The notes below the pieces were generated by a model, which was not told where the DNA came from, did not search any database, and saw only the letters and a program-made list of their open reading frames with translations. From NCBI GenBank assembly GCA_963848415.1, contig CAWKDN010000002.1, positions 1 through 64,000 of the forward strand: a DNA stretch of 64,000 nucleotides, written 5' to 3'. This document shows positions 54,582-62,468 of this stretch, one piece after another (the stretch's first letter is position 1; the number at the start of each line of letters is the position of its first letter). The position numbers were made by a program, and so were the translations under genes. This stretch comes from CAVQBC01 sp963848415. GTDB lineage: Bacteria; Actinomycetota; Thermoleophilia; Solirubrobacterales; Solirubrobacteraceae.

Positions 54582-54931
54582 GCCCGTCGGATCGCATGCG
54601 TCGGATCGACGAGGCCATGAGGGAGGTCCTCTCCGACGCCATAACCCAAGAGATCAAGGACCCCCGTGTGGGGTTTGTCACCGTGACCGCTGTCGAGACA
54701 TCAGCCGATCTGCGCCATGCGCGCGTCTTCGTGTCCGTGCTGGGCGACGCCGGCGCGCGCCGGCGCTCGCTGGACGGGCTGCGCTCCGCCCACGGCTTCC
54801 TGCAGCGGCGCGTCGCCGATCACCTGCGGATCAAGAACACGCCGACGCTCGACTTCCTCTACGACGACTCCGTCGACCGCGGCTTCCGCATCCAGGAGCT
54901 GCTCGAGGAAGAAGGAGCCGAGCGCTCGTGA
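54578..54931 (+). CDS. rbfA: Ribosome-binding factor A
   Basis: A 117-residue KH-like protein needed for 30S maturation and cold growth. RMRRIDEAMREVLSDAITQEIKDPR in part, VTVTAVETSADLRHARVFVSV in part and the C-terminal TPTLDFLYDDS are clear. It overlaps ylxP and nrnA by four bases each, so three genes are coupled. Confidence 0.93.
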   Translation: MSPSDRMRRIDEAMREVLSDAITQEIKDPRVGFVTVTAVETSADLRHARVFVSVLGDAGARRRSLDGLRSAHGFLQRRVADHLRIKNTPTLDFLYDDSVDRGFRIQELLEEEGAERS

Positions 54932-55935
54932 GCACCGTCAACGGCCAGCGGTCCTCCCGCGCGGCGCTCCTCGACGAGCTGCTGGAGGCGCAGAAGTTCA
55001 TCGTCACCACCCACGAGAACCCCGACGGCGACGCCGTCGGCTCGCTGGCCGCGATGCAGGGCGTGCTGTCGGCGCTGGGCAAGGACGCGCTGGCGTTCAT
55101 GGCCGCCGACGAGTTCCCGCTGCCCTACGAGTACCGCTTCATCGCGATCGACGGGCTGGTCACCGAGCCGCCGGACGATCTCGAGGAGCGCACGATCGTC
55201 TTCCTGGACTGCGGCAACATCGACCGCAACGCGGCCGAGGCCTTCAAGCGCGACGGCGCGCACATCCTCAACATCGACCACCACCACGACAACACCCAGT
55301 TCGGCACGGTCAACCACGTCGTGCCCGAGGCCTCCAGCACGGCCGAGATCATCTGGGACCTCATGAAGGGCCTCGAGGTCGAGCCGACGCAGGCCATCGC
55401 CGAGGCGCTCTACGTCGGGCTGGTCACCGACACCGGTCGCTTCATGTACGAGAACACCGGCTCCTGCGCCCACGTCATGGCCGCCGAGATGATCGACGCG
55501 GGAATCGACGTCCACGACATCTACCGCCGGCTCTACGAGGGCGTCCCGCAGGGCAAGCTCGACCTGCTGGCGCGCGGGCTGAGCAACGTGCGCCGCTACG
55601 ACGGCGGGCTGATCACGCTGACCCACCTCACGCGCGAGGACTACGCCTCCACCGGGGCCGACGAGAGCTACTCCGAGGGCGTGGTCGACCACCTGCGCTC
55701 GGTCGAGGGCACGGTGGTCGCGGGGCTCGTGCGCGACCTGGTGGGAGACGACGACGACGGCGTCGCGCCGCGGCGCAAGGTGTCCCTGCGCGCCACCGAC
55801 GACCGCGTCGACGTCTCGCGCATCGCGCGCGCGGGCGGCGGCGGCGGGCACCCGCGCGCTGCCGGCTTCTCCACCGAGCTCGAGATCTCAGCGCTCGTGG
55901 AGTTCCTGCGCGCGCAGGTCGCCGAGCAGCTCTGA
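54928..55935 (+). CDS. nrnA: DHH-family oligoribonuclease/pAp phosphatase NrnA
   Basis: A 335-residue DHH/DHHA1 phosphoesterase. THENPDGDAVGSL, the acidic DCGNIDRN, the signature IDHHHDN and VTDTGRF bind manganese; GGGGHPRAAGF ends the DHHA1 domain. It degrades short RNAs (2-5 nt) and 3'-phosphoadenosine 5'-phosphate in other bacteria. GTG overlaps rbfA. Its TGA is contained in CTGA at the apparent truB start. Confidence 0.93.
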   Translation: MSTVNGQRSSRAALLDELLEAQKFIVTTHENPDGDAVGSLAAMQGVLSALGKDALAFMAADEFPLPYEYRFIAIDGLVTEPPDDLEERTIVFLDCGNIDRNAAEAFKRDGAHILNIDHHHDNTQFGTVNHVVPEASSTAEIIWDLMKGLEVEPTQAIAEALYVGLVTDTGRFMYENTGSCAHVMAAEMIDAGIDVHDIYRRLYEGVPQGKLDLLARGLSNVRRYDGGLITLTHLTREDYASTGADESYSEGVVDHLRSVEGTVVAGLVRDLVGDDDDGVAPRRKVSLRATDDRVDVSRIARAGGGGGHPRAAGFSTELEISALVEFLRAQVAEQL

Positions 55936-56753
55936 ACGCCCTGGCGCCCACCGGCGACGGGGTCCTGCTCGTCGACAAGCCGGCGGGCCCGACCTCCCAC
56001 GACGTCGTGGCCGGCGTGCGGCAGGCGCTCGGGCGTGGCGTGAAGGTCGGCCATGCCGGCACGCTGGACCCGTTCGCGACCGGCCTGCTGCTGGTGCTCG
56101 TGGGGCGCGCGACACGGGTGCAGCGCTTCCTGATGGCGCTGCCCAAGCGCTACTCGACGGTCGCGCGGCTGGGCTGGACGTCGACCACCGGCGACCGCGA
56201 CGGCGAGCTCGCGCCCGGTCGCCAGCCGCCCGAGCCGCTGGCGCTGCCGACCGGCCTGCTGCGCCAGCGCCCGCCGGCCTACTCGGCGGTCAAGGTCGAC
56301 GGCGAGCGGGCCTACGCCAAGGCGCGGCGCGGGGAGGCCGTCGAGCTCGCCGAGCGCGAGGTGCGCGTCGAGCGCTTCGAGTGCGTGTGGCGTGACGGCG
56401 ACCGCGCGGGATTTCAGATCGAGTGCTCGACGGGCACTTACGTGCGCACGTTGATCTCAGACCTCGGCGACGCGTACTGCCTCGAGCTGCGCCGCACCGG
56501 CATCGGGCCGTTCGAGGTGGTGGACGCCGACCCCGAGCGGCTCGTGCCGCTCGATGAGGCGCTCGGCTTCCTGCCCGCGGTGCGGCTCGGCGACGACGAC
56601 GCGCGGCGCGCCGGCCATGGCGTCGCGGTGCCGGGCGACCCGGCCGCCGGCGCCGTCGTGCGGCTGCTGGGCGGCGACGGCCTGATCGCCCTGGCCGAGC
56701 CGCGCGACGGCGGGCTCCTGAAGCCGATCGTGGGCCTTCGGGGCTCGCTCTAA
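55932..56753 (+). CDS. truB: tRNA pseudouridine-55 synthase TruB, apparent CTG start
   Basis: A 273-residue enzyme that makes pseudouridine 55 in tRNA. GVLLVDKPAGPTSHDVV, the catalytic HAGTLDPFATGLL, YSAVKVDGERAYAKAR and STGTYVRTLISDLG are complete. No ATG, GTG or TTG exists in frame near the expected start; CTG 55932 overlaps the nrnA stop as CTGA, the same geometry as the ATGA/GTGA joints nearby, and gives a normal N terminus. Confidence 0.92.
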   Translation: MNALAPTGDGVLLVDKPAGPTSHDVVAGVRQALGRGVKVGHAGTLDPFATGLLLVLVGRATRVQRFLMALPKRYSTVARLGWTSTTGDRDGELAPGRQPPEPLALPTGLLRQRPPAYSAVKVDGERAYAKARRGEAVELAEREVRVERFECVWRDGDRAGFQIECSTGTYVRTLISDLGDAYCLELRRTGIGPFEVVDADPERLVPLDEALGFLPAVRLGDDDARRAGHGVAVPGDPAAGAVVRLLGGDGLIALAEPRDGGLLKPIVGLRGSL

Positions 56754-56766
56754 CCTTCCCGCCGCG

Positions 56767-57657
56767 ATGCGCGTCACCTGGCTTCCCGACGTCACGCCGC
56801 GCCCGCGGCACGTCGCCGTCGGCGAGTTCGACGGCGTGCATCTCGGGCACCGCGAGGTGATCCGCGGCGCCGACACGGTGCTGACCTTCGAGCCCCATCC
56901 GCGCGCCGTGGTCGCCCCGGACAGCGCGCCCAAGCTGCTGACCTCGCTGGCGGTCAAGGCCGACCTGATCGCCGGGCTCGGGGTCGAAGAGCTGGTCGTG
57001 ATCCCCTTCGACGGCGCCTTCGCCGCCCAGTCGGCGCAGGCGTTCGTGGACGACGTGCTGGTCGAGCGCCTGGGCGCCGTGCGGGTGGCGGTGGGGGAGA
57101 ACTTCCGCTTCGGCCACAAGGCGCGCGGCGACGTGGCGCTCCTGCAGAGCCAGGACGCCTTCGAGACGCGCGTCGTCGAGCTGGTGGAGACCGCCGGGGA
57201 GGTCATCTCCTCCAGCCGCATCCGAGGCCTGGTCGGGGCCGGGGAGGTGGCGGCGGCCAACGCCTACCTGGGCTCGCCCTTCCAGTTGCGCGGCACGGTC
57301 GCCCACGGCGACAAGCGCGGGCGCACGCTCGGCTACCCGACCGCCAACCTCGTGCCCGATCCGGCGCTCATCCACCCCGCCAACGGCATCTACGCCTGCC
57401 GCGCCGCGGTCGAGCTCGACGGCGCCTGGCGGTGGTGGCCGGCCGCCACCTCGATCGGCGTGCGCCCGACCTTCGTCACCGGCCGCGGGGTCCTGATCGA
57501 GGCCTTCCTGCTGGACTTCGACGCCGACGTCTACGACCGCGAGCTGCGGCTCGTCTTCCTCGAGCGGCTGCGCGGAGAGCTGCGCTTCGACTCGGTCGAC
57601 GCGCTCGTCGCGCAGATGGCCGCGGACGTCGAGGAGGCCCGCCGGATCGCGGCCTGA
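56767..57657 (+). CDS. ribF: Bifunctional riboflavin kinase/FAD synthetase
   Basis: A 296-residue enzyme making FMN and FAD. The N-terminal adenylyltransferase has VGEFDGVHLGHREVI, FEPHPRAV, ENFRFGHKARGD and SSSRIRGLV; the C-terminal kinase has HGDKRGRTLGYPTANL and the DVYDRELRLVFLERLR end. TAACCT (56751-56756) includes the truB stop and ends 10 bases before ATG, so transcription may restart here. Confidence 0.94.
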   Translation: MRVTWLPDVTPRPRHVAVGEFDGVHLGHREVIRGADTVLTFEPHPRAVVAPDSAPKLLTSLAVKADLIAGLGVEELVVIPFDGAFAAQSAQAFVDDVLVERLGAVRVAVGENFRFGHKARGDVALLQSQDAFETRVVELVETAGEVISSSRIRGLVGAGEVAAANAYLGSPFQLRGTVAHGDKRGRTLGYPTANLVPDPALIHPANGIYACRAAVELDGAWRWWPAATSIGVRPTFVTGRGVLIEAFLLDFDADVYDRELRLVFLERLRGELRFDSVDALVAQMAADVEEARRIAA

Positions 57658-57681
57658 CGCTGCTACCCTGCGGCGTCGCCC

Positions 57682-57951
57682 ATGAGCATCACCCTCGAGC
57701 AGAAGGCCGAGCTGGTTCAGAAGTTCGGCAAGGACGAGCAGGACACCGGCGCCACCGAGGTGCAGATCGCGCTGCTGACGCATCGCATCAACCACCTCAC
57801 GGAGCACCTGCGCGGCCACAAGCACGATCACCATTCCCGCCGTGGGCTGCTGATGCTGGTCGGCCGTCGCCGCCGCTTCCTGAACTACCTGCAGAAGAAG
57901 GACCTCGAGGGCTACCGCTCGCTCATCCGCGAGCTGGGCCTGCGGCGCTAG
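57682..57951 (+). CDS. rpsO: 30S ribosomal protein S15
   Basis: An 89-residue S15 that binds the central domain of 16S rRNA. TGATEVQIALLTHRINHLTEHL in part, HKHDHHSRRGLLMLVGRRRR and the C-terminal LIRELGLRR are standard. TACCCT (57664-57669) lies 12 bases before ATG. pnp, the usual next gene, is replaced by a peroxiredoxin gene. Confidence 0.97.
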   Translation: MSITLEQKAELVQKFGKDEQDTGATEVQIALLTHRINHLTEHLRGHKHDHHSRRGLLMLVGRRRRFLNYLQKKDLEGYRSLIRELGLRR

Positions 57952-57976
57952 CCGCACCGCCACCCTCCCGAGCGCC

Positions 57977-58438
57977 ATGGAGATCGTCGCGGCCGGCAGC
58001 CCGGCGCCCGAGTTCTCGCTCGCGCGCGCCGAGGGTGGCCCGTTCACCCGGCAGGACCTCCTCGGCGACAGGCGCACCGTGCTGGTCTTCTATCCGTTCG
58101 CCTTCTCGCCGGTCTGCACGGATCAGCTGAGCGTCTACCAGGAGGTCCTGGGCGACTACCGCGAGCTCGGCGCGACGCTCTACGGCGTCTCCTGCGACGC
58201 GGTCCCCTCCCAACAGGCGTTCAAGCAGCAGCTCGGGGTCGAGATCGAGCAGCTCTCGGACTTCGAGCCCAAGGGCGCGGCGTGCGCGGCCTTCGGCGTG
58301 CTGCACCCGGGCGGCTTCCCGCAGCGGGCGCTGGTCATCGTGGGGCCCGACGGCGTGGTGACCTGGAGCCATCAGGCCGACTCCCCGGGCGACCTGCCCG
58401 GCGCCAACCTCATCTTCGACGCGCTCGCCGCGGACTGA
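57977..58438 (+). CDS. Peroxiredoxin (AhpE/Bcp-like)
   Basis: A 153-residue thiol peroxidase that reduces hydrogen peroxide and organic peroxides. VLVFYPFAFSPVCTDQ holds the peroxidatic Cys 47, and VSCDAVPSQQAF the second-motif Cys. The Pro-x-x-x-Thr/Ser-x-x-Cys active-site pattern is kept as PFAFSPVC, with Ser in place of Thr. It starts 25 bases after rpsO. Confidence 0.9.
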   Translation: MEIVAAGSPAPEFSLARAEGGPFTRQDLLGDRRTVLVFYPFAFSPVCTDQLSVYQEVLGDYRELGATLYGVSCDAVPSQQAFKQQLGVEIEQLSDFEPKGAACAAFGVLHPGGFPQRALVIVGPDGVVTWSHQADSPGDLPGANLIFDALAAD

Positions 58439-58463
58439 GCCGGCGTACCAGGCCGCCGCGCGC

Positions 58464-58766
58464 GTGGGCGGCTGGCGCCAGACCGGGCACGACCTCGCGG
58501 TCTACGTCGGCCTCACCCCGGCCGACGACGACGCCGACGAGGACGACGAACCGACCTGGGGCGCGATCGCGCTCCGGCTCACGCCGCCGCTGCTGGTCCT
58601 CACCCCGCTGCGCAACCGGCTGGGGCTGGACGACGACGTCGCCGGGCTGCTGGCGCAGCTCGGGCTCCTGCTGGTGATCGGGGTGGTCTGGGGCTGGATC
58701 TACCGCGCGCCTCGGCGCCGCTTCGGCGGCGGCGACGCCCCGGCGAACCCCGCTGGTACGGGGTGA
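58464..58766 (+). CDS. Possible small membrane protein, end formed by a repeat
   Basis: A 100-residue frame: an acidic Asp-rich stretch (29-37), then one or two hydrophobic segments (LTPPLLVLTPL and LLAQLGLLLVIGVVWGWIY) and a basic end. It starts at GTG 58464. Its last nine codons lie in the CGGCGAACCCC repeat end at 58741, so the original C terminus may have been replaced. No family recognised. Confidence 0.45.
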   Translation: MGGWRQTGHDLAVYVGLTPADDDADEDDEPTWGAIALRLTPPLLVLTPLRNRLGLDDDVAGLLAQLGLLLVIGVVWGWIYRAPRRRFGGGDAPANPAGTG

Positions 58767-58959
58767 GGGTCCTCGAGGCGTCGGGGCAGGCGCTCCAGCG
58801 GCATTTCCTCAGCATCGCGCCGCTTTGGGCCTCGCTGCAGCAGTTGTGCCGCTCCAGGCAGCATTTCCACAGCATGGCGGCGCCGACCGGGCTGATGCTG
58901 TGGTTATGCCGGTTCCGCGTGCGGCACGCCCGCCGGACCCGCCAACTCCTCGATGCGGG
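58741..58959. repeat. Second palindromic element with three GCATTTCC-CAGCAT motifs
   Basis: The left end CGGCGAACCCC (58741-58751) and the right end CCTCGATGCGGG (58948-58959) are identical to the ends of the element at 31608-31811. Inside, GCATTTCCTCAGCAT (58801-58815) repeats 60 bases later as GCATTTCCACAGCAT (58861-58875) and appears inverted as ATGCTGTGGTTATGC (58895-58909); the last two make a 13-bp stem with a TT/TT internal loop. No gene is recognised from 58767 to 59061 apart from this. Confidence 0.75.
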
Positions 58960-59061
58960 CCGTTGGCGCGGCCGGCCGAGATGGTGAGATACCAGATGAT
59001 TGCGCGGTGAATCGACGGGGTAACCGCGGCGCCAGGGGAAACGGGAAGGGAGGGTCCTGGC

Positions 59062-60432
59062 ATGTCGTTCCTGGACCGCGAGCGCACGATCGCGCCGCGG
59101 AGCTTCAATCGCTGGCTGGTCCCGCCGGCGGCGCTGGCGGTGCACCTGTGCATCGGCGAGGTCTACGCATTCAGCGTCTTCAAGAACCCGCTGGTGGAGA
59201 AGTTCGACTCGAGCCTGACCGCCATCGGGATCATCTTCAGCATCGCCATCGTGATGCTCGGGCTCTCGGCCGCCTTCGGCGGGACCTGGGTGGAGCGCAA
59301 CGGGCCGCGCAAGGCGATGTTCGCCTCGGCGGTCTTCTGGTCCAGCGGCTTCCTGGTCGCCGCGCTCGGCGTCGCCACCGGACAGCTGTGGCTCGTCTAC
59401 TTCGGCTACGGGTTCCTCGGCGGCATCGGCCTCGGCATCGGCTACATCTCGCCGGTCTCGACGCTGATCAAGTGGTTCCCGGACCGGCCGGGCCTCGCCA
59501 CCGGGCTGGCGATCATGGGCTTCGGCGGCGGCGCGCTGATCGCCTCGCCGCTGTCGAACAAGCTGCTGGAGACCTTCGCGTCGAGCCCCGCCGAGGCGAT
59601 CGTGCCGTCCTTCCTCACCCTGGGGATCGGCTACCTCGTCGTCATGCTGCTCGGCGCCTTCACGGTGCGCGTCCCGGCCGACGACTGGAGCCCCGAGGGC
59701 TGGGAGGCGCCGACCGAGGACGAGTCGCGCAAGCTGCAGACCACCGAGGACGTCGACGCCGCGACCGCGATCCGCACGCCGCAGTTCTGGATGCTCTGGG
59801 TCGTCCTGTTCTGCAACGTCACGGCGGGCATCGGCATCCTCGAGCAGGCCTCGCCGATGATCCAGGACTTCTTCTCCGACATCGACGCCGAGGAGGCCGC
59901 GGGCTTCGTCGGCCTGCTGTCGCTGGCCAACATGGCCGGGCGGATCGTCTGGTCCTCGACGTCGGACGTCATCGGCCGCAAGCCGATGTACATCTGCTAC
60001 CTCGGGATCGGCGCGGTCCTGTACTTCTTCCTGGCCACCGCGGGGACCGCCTCGATCGCGCTCTTCGTCTTCCTGTCGGTCGTCATCCTGAGCTTCTACG
60101 GTGGGGGCTTCGCGACCATCCCGGCCTACCTGAAGGACCTCTTCGGCTCCATCGAGGTGGGCGCGATCCACGGGCGCCTGCTGACCGCGTGGTCCTGCGC
60201 GGGCGTGGCCGGCCCGCTGATCGTCAACGCGATCGCCGACTCCCAGGAGGCGGCCGGGCAGTCCGGCGCGGACCTCTACACGCTCTCGCTGTACATCATG
60301 GTCGGCGTGCTGATCGTCGGGTTCATCGCCAACCTGCTCGTCCGCCCGGTCGACAAGCGCTTCCACCTCAGCCGCCGGCGCGACACGACGCCCGCCCGCG
60401 GCGGCCGTCTCGGCGTCGCGAAGGAGGCCTGA
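59062..60432 (+). CDS. OFA-family MFS transporter
   Basis: A 456-residue, 12-helix carrier of the oxalate/formate antiporter family. HLCIGEVYAFSVFKNPL (helix 1), GTWVERNGPRKAMFASAV (the loop after helix 2), GIGLGIGYISPVSTLIKWFPDRPGL in part and GRIVWSSTSDVIGRKP are family signatures. Substrate is probably a small carboxylate, but members differ. AAGGGAGGG precedes ATG 59062. It is followed at once by a 46-residue partner gene. Confidence 0.88.
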   Translation: MSFLDRERTIAPRSFNRWLVPPAALAVHLCIGEVYAFSVFKNPLVEKFDSSLTAIGIIFSIAIVMLGLSAAFGGTWVERNGPRKAMFASAVFWSSGFLVAALGVATGQLWLVYFGYGFLGGIGLGIGYISPVSTLIKWFPDRPGLATGLAIMGFGGGALIASPLSNKLLETFASSPAEAIVPSFLTLGIGYLVVMLLGAFTVRVPADDWSPEGWEAPTEDESRKLQTTEDVDAATAIRTPQFWMLWVVLFCNVTAGIGILEQASPMIQDFFSDIDAEEAAGFVGLLSLANMAGRIVWSSTSDVIGRKPMYICYLGIGAVLYFFLATAGTASIALFVFLSVVILSFYGGGFATIPAYLKDLFGSIEVGAIHGRLLTAWSCAGVAGPLIVNAIADSQEAAGQSGADLYTLSLYIMVGVLIVGFIANLLVRPVDKRFHLSRRRDTTPARGGRLGVAKEA

Positions 60433-60434
60433 CG

Positions 60435-60575
60435 ATGAGCGACACGAAGGCACACGACACCGGTGGCCGTGGCGAGGTCGTCCGCGCCCTGCTGCTGTGG
60501 GTGCTGGTGCTGGCCGGCCTTGCCTACGGCGTGATCTCGACCGCCCTGAACGTGCCCGCCCTCTTCGGGGGCTAG
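60435..60575 (+). CDS. Small partner subunit of the OFA transporter
   Basis: A 46-residue protein with a polar N terminus and one membrane helix (ALLLWVLVLAGLAYGVISTA). It begins 3 bases after the transporter stop; AAGGAGG (60421-60427) is its ribosome site. Tiny one-helix proteins next to OFA carriers are annotated as MFS transporter small subunits in related genomes. It may stabilise or tune the carrier. Confidence 0.72.
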   Translation: MSDTKAHDTGGRGEVVRALLLWVLVLAGLAYGVISTALNVPALFGG

Positions 60576-60577
60576 CG

Positions 60578-61090
60578 ATCGCAGCCGACCTGCGCTCGGC
60601 GCCGCTGCGCCCGCCCGGGCCCGAGGACCACGTCCGCGGCCCGGAGGGCGCGTGCGTGGTCGTCGTCTACGGCGACTACGAGTGCCCGTTCTGCGCGGCG
60701 CTGGAGCTCAGCCTGCAGGCGCTGGCGCTACGGGTGGCCTTCCGGCACTTCCCGGTCGCCTCCAGCCACCCGCGCGCCCGGCCGGCCGCGCAGGCAGCCG
60801 AGGCCGCGGGGCGCCAGGGCGCGTTCTGGGCGATGCACGACGCCCTGTTCGCCGACCAGGGCCGCCTCGAGGACCCGCACCTGTGGGCGCGCGCGGAGGC
60901 GCTGGGGCTCGACGTCGCGCGCTTCGAGGCCGACCGGCGAGACGCGGCGATCGCCGAGCGCGTCGCGGTCGACTTCCGCTCCGGCGTACGCGCCGGCGTG
61001 ATGACCACCCCGGCGCTGTTCGCCGACGGCGAGGCGCTGGCCGACCCGCGTGACGCGGCGGCGTTGCGTGCGCTGGCGAACCGCTCGTAG
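60578..61090 (+). CDS. DsbA-family thiol oxidoreductase-like protein
   Basis: A 170-residue thioredoxin-fold protein with the helical insert of DsbA. VVVYGDYECPFCAALE gives active-site Cys 36 and 39, and VMTTPALFADGEAL holds the cis-Pro. No signal peptide is seen, so it is cytoplasmic. The fold needs to begin before residue ADLRSAPL, but no ATG, GTG or TTG lies in frame there: ATC 60578 or CTG 60590 are the only candidates short of a GTG deep in the preceding gene. Start therefore uncertain. Confidence 0.75.
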   Translation: MAADLRSAPLRPPGPEDHVRGPEGACVVVVYGDYECPFCAALELSLQALALRVAFRHFPVASSHPRARPAAQAAEAAGRQGAFWAMHDALFADQGRLEDPHLWARAEALGLDVARFEADRRDAAIAERVAVDFRSGVRAGVMTTPALFADGEALADPRDAAALRALANRS

Positions 61091-61102
61091 GGTCGCTGCG
61101 TA
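61078..61102 (+). promoter_or_regulatory. ECF-type promoter before the sigma gene
   Basis: GAACCG (GAAC 61078-61081) and CGTA (61099-61102) with 17 bases between GAAC and CGTA. The same boxes and spacing occur before the cupredoxin gene at 62435-62459. This matches the usual GAAC/CGT pattern of ECF sigma promoters and predicts self-activation. Confidence 0.6.
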
Positions 61103-61149
61103 CACCCCCGGGCACCCTCGGTTGCGGCACCGCACCAGGCTGACCATCC

Positions 61150-61701
61150 GTGGCCACTGACGTCCAGCTCATCGAGCGCCTCCGTGACGACGATACCGGC
61201 GAATCCCTGCGCGCCCTCTACCGCGCCTACTCCGGCGAGCTCTTCGGCTTCGCCTACAAGTCGCTGGGCGAGCGCGGCATCGCCGAGGAGATCGTCCAGG
61301 AGGTCTTCACGCGTGCCTGGCGGCACGCCGCGGCCTACGACGCGAGCCGGGCGAGCGTGCGCACCTGGCTCTACCAGATCGCCCGCCACGCAATCGTCGA
61401 CGCCCGCCGGCGCGCGGCCGTGCGCCCGCCGCTGGCGACGCACGAGCAGGCCGAGCCGACGGCCGAGGACGACCGCGCCGCCCTTTCGATCGAGCAGGCG
61501 ATGCTCGGCTGGCAGGTCGCCGCGGCGCTCGAGCATCTCACCCCGGACCATCGCCAGATGATCCGCCTCGCGCACTTCCAGGGCCTGACCATGCGCGAGA
61601 TCGCCGAGCGCTGCGAGCTGCCGCTCGGCACCGTCAAGAGCCGCACCTGGTACGCGCTGCGTGCCCTGCGCCTGGTCCTGGAGGAGATGGAGATCCGGTG
61701 A
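61150..61701 (+). CDS. ECF RNA polymerase sigma factor
   Basis: A 183-residue group 4 sigma factor. Region 2 (about 18-85) includes AEEIVQEVFTRAWRHA and VRTWLYQIARHAIVDARRR; region 4 (about 120-175) includes HRQMIRLAHFQGLTMREIAE and LPLGTVKSRTWYALRALR, the -35 recognition helix. It starts at GTG 61150 and overlaps the anti-sigma gene as GTGA, the standard arrangement for a sigma held by its partner. Confidence 0.93.
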   Translation: MATDVQLIERLRDDDTGESLRALYRAYSGELFGFAYKSLGERGIAEEIVQEVFTRAWRHAAAYDASRASVRTWLYQIARHAIVDARRRAAVRPPLATHEQAEPTAEDDRAALSIEQAMLGWQVAAALEHLTPDHRQMIRLAHFQGLTMREIAERCELPLGTVKSRTWYALRALRLVLEEMEIR

Positions 61702-62423
61702 GCGAGGCCTGCCCGCGGGTGCGCGAGGATCTCGGCGGCTACGTGCTCGGCGCGCTCGAGCCCGACGAGGCCGAGCGCGTGCGCGCGCACCTCGAGCGCT
61801 GCCCGGAGTGCGTCGCGGAGTACCGCGAGCTGGCCCGCCTGCCCGAGCTGCTCGACCTCTCGGCCGGCCTGGACCCGGAGACCGTGACGCCGCCGCCGGG
61901 CCTCGAGGAGCGCCTGCTGGACTCCGTCGCGCGCGAGTCCGAGCGTCCGCGCGCCCGGCCGGCGCGCCGCCGCCGCCGCGGCCGGCTCGACCGGCGGCTG
62001 GTGGGGGCCGGGGCCGCTGTGGCCGCGCTCGCGGCGGCCGCCGTGATCGCCGTGGTCGTCCTCGGGGGCGACGACGCCGGCGAGCCCGCTGAGCGGGGCT
62101 ACGAGGTCGCGATGACCGCCGGGCCCGGCGCGCCCGGCGCGAGTGCCCGCGCCGGCCTCGAGGCGGTCGACGGCGGGACCGAGCTGCACCTGTGGGTGAA
62201 GGGCCTCGCGGGCGACCCCGAGGCGATCTACGAGGTCCGCTGCGACGGCGGCGGCACGAGCGCCAGCGCGGGCACCTTCCGGGTCGACCGCGCCGGCAAG
62301 GCCTACGTGGTGCTGACCACCGCCGCCCGCCAGGGCGAGTACGACCGTATCCGCGTCCTGCGCCGCAGCCCGCCGCCCGGGCAGCGCGCCCAGGTGCTGC
62401 AGGCCGAGCTCACCCAGGGCTGA
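61698..62423 (+). CDS. Anti-sigma factor with zinc (ZAS) domain and RskA-like outer domain
   Basis: A 241-residue single-pass membrane protein. The N-terminal ZAS motif is His 31, Cys 35, Cys 38 (HLERCPEC), which clamps the sigma factor; an Arg-rich stretch leads to one membrane helix (about 102-122). The outer beta domain (LHLWVKGLAGDPEAIYEVRCDGG in part) resembles the RskA C-terminal domain. Release is likely by regulated proteolysis or redox change of the cysteines. Confidence 0.88.
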   Translation: MSEACPRVREDLGGYVLGALEPDEAERVRAHLERCPECVAEYRELARLPELLDLSAGLDPETVTPPPGLEERLLDSVARESERPRARPARRRRRGRLDRRLVGAGAAVAALAAAAVIAVVVLGGDDAGEPAERGYEVAMTAGPGAPGASARAGLEAVDGGTELHLWVKGLAGDPEAIYEVRCDGGGTSASAGTFRVDRAGKAYVVLTTAARQGEYDRIRVLRRSPPPGQRAQVLQAELTQG

Positions 62424-62434
62424 ACGCCGGCGTC

Positions 62435-62459
62435 GAACCGCGCGCGCGGCGCGTGCGTA
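62435..62459 (+). promoter_or_regulatory. ECF-type promoter before the cupredoxin gene
   Basis: GAAC (62435-62438) and CGTA (62456-62459), 17 bases apart, followed 9 bases later by ATG 62469. Shares GAACCGC and TGCGTA with the sigma-gene promoter, so it is a likely target of that sigma factor and probably gives a leaderless mRNA. Confidence 0.65.
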
Positions 62460-62468
62460 TCCCTCTCC

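Noticed and set aside
58809..60453. Minus-strand frames opposite the OFA transporter
   Set aside because: Shadow frames of a clear plus-strand membrane gene and of the repeat element.
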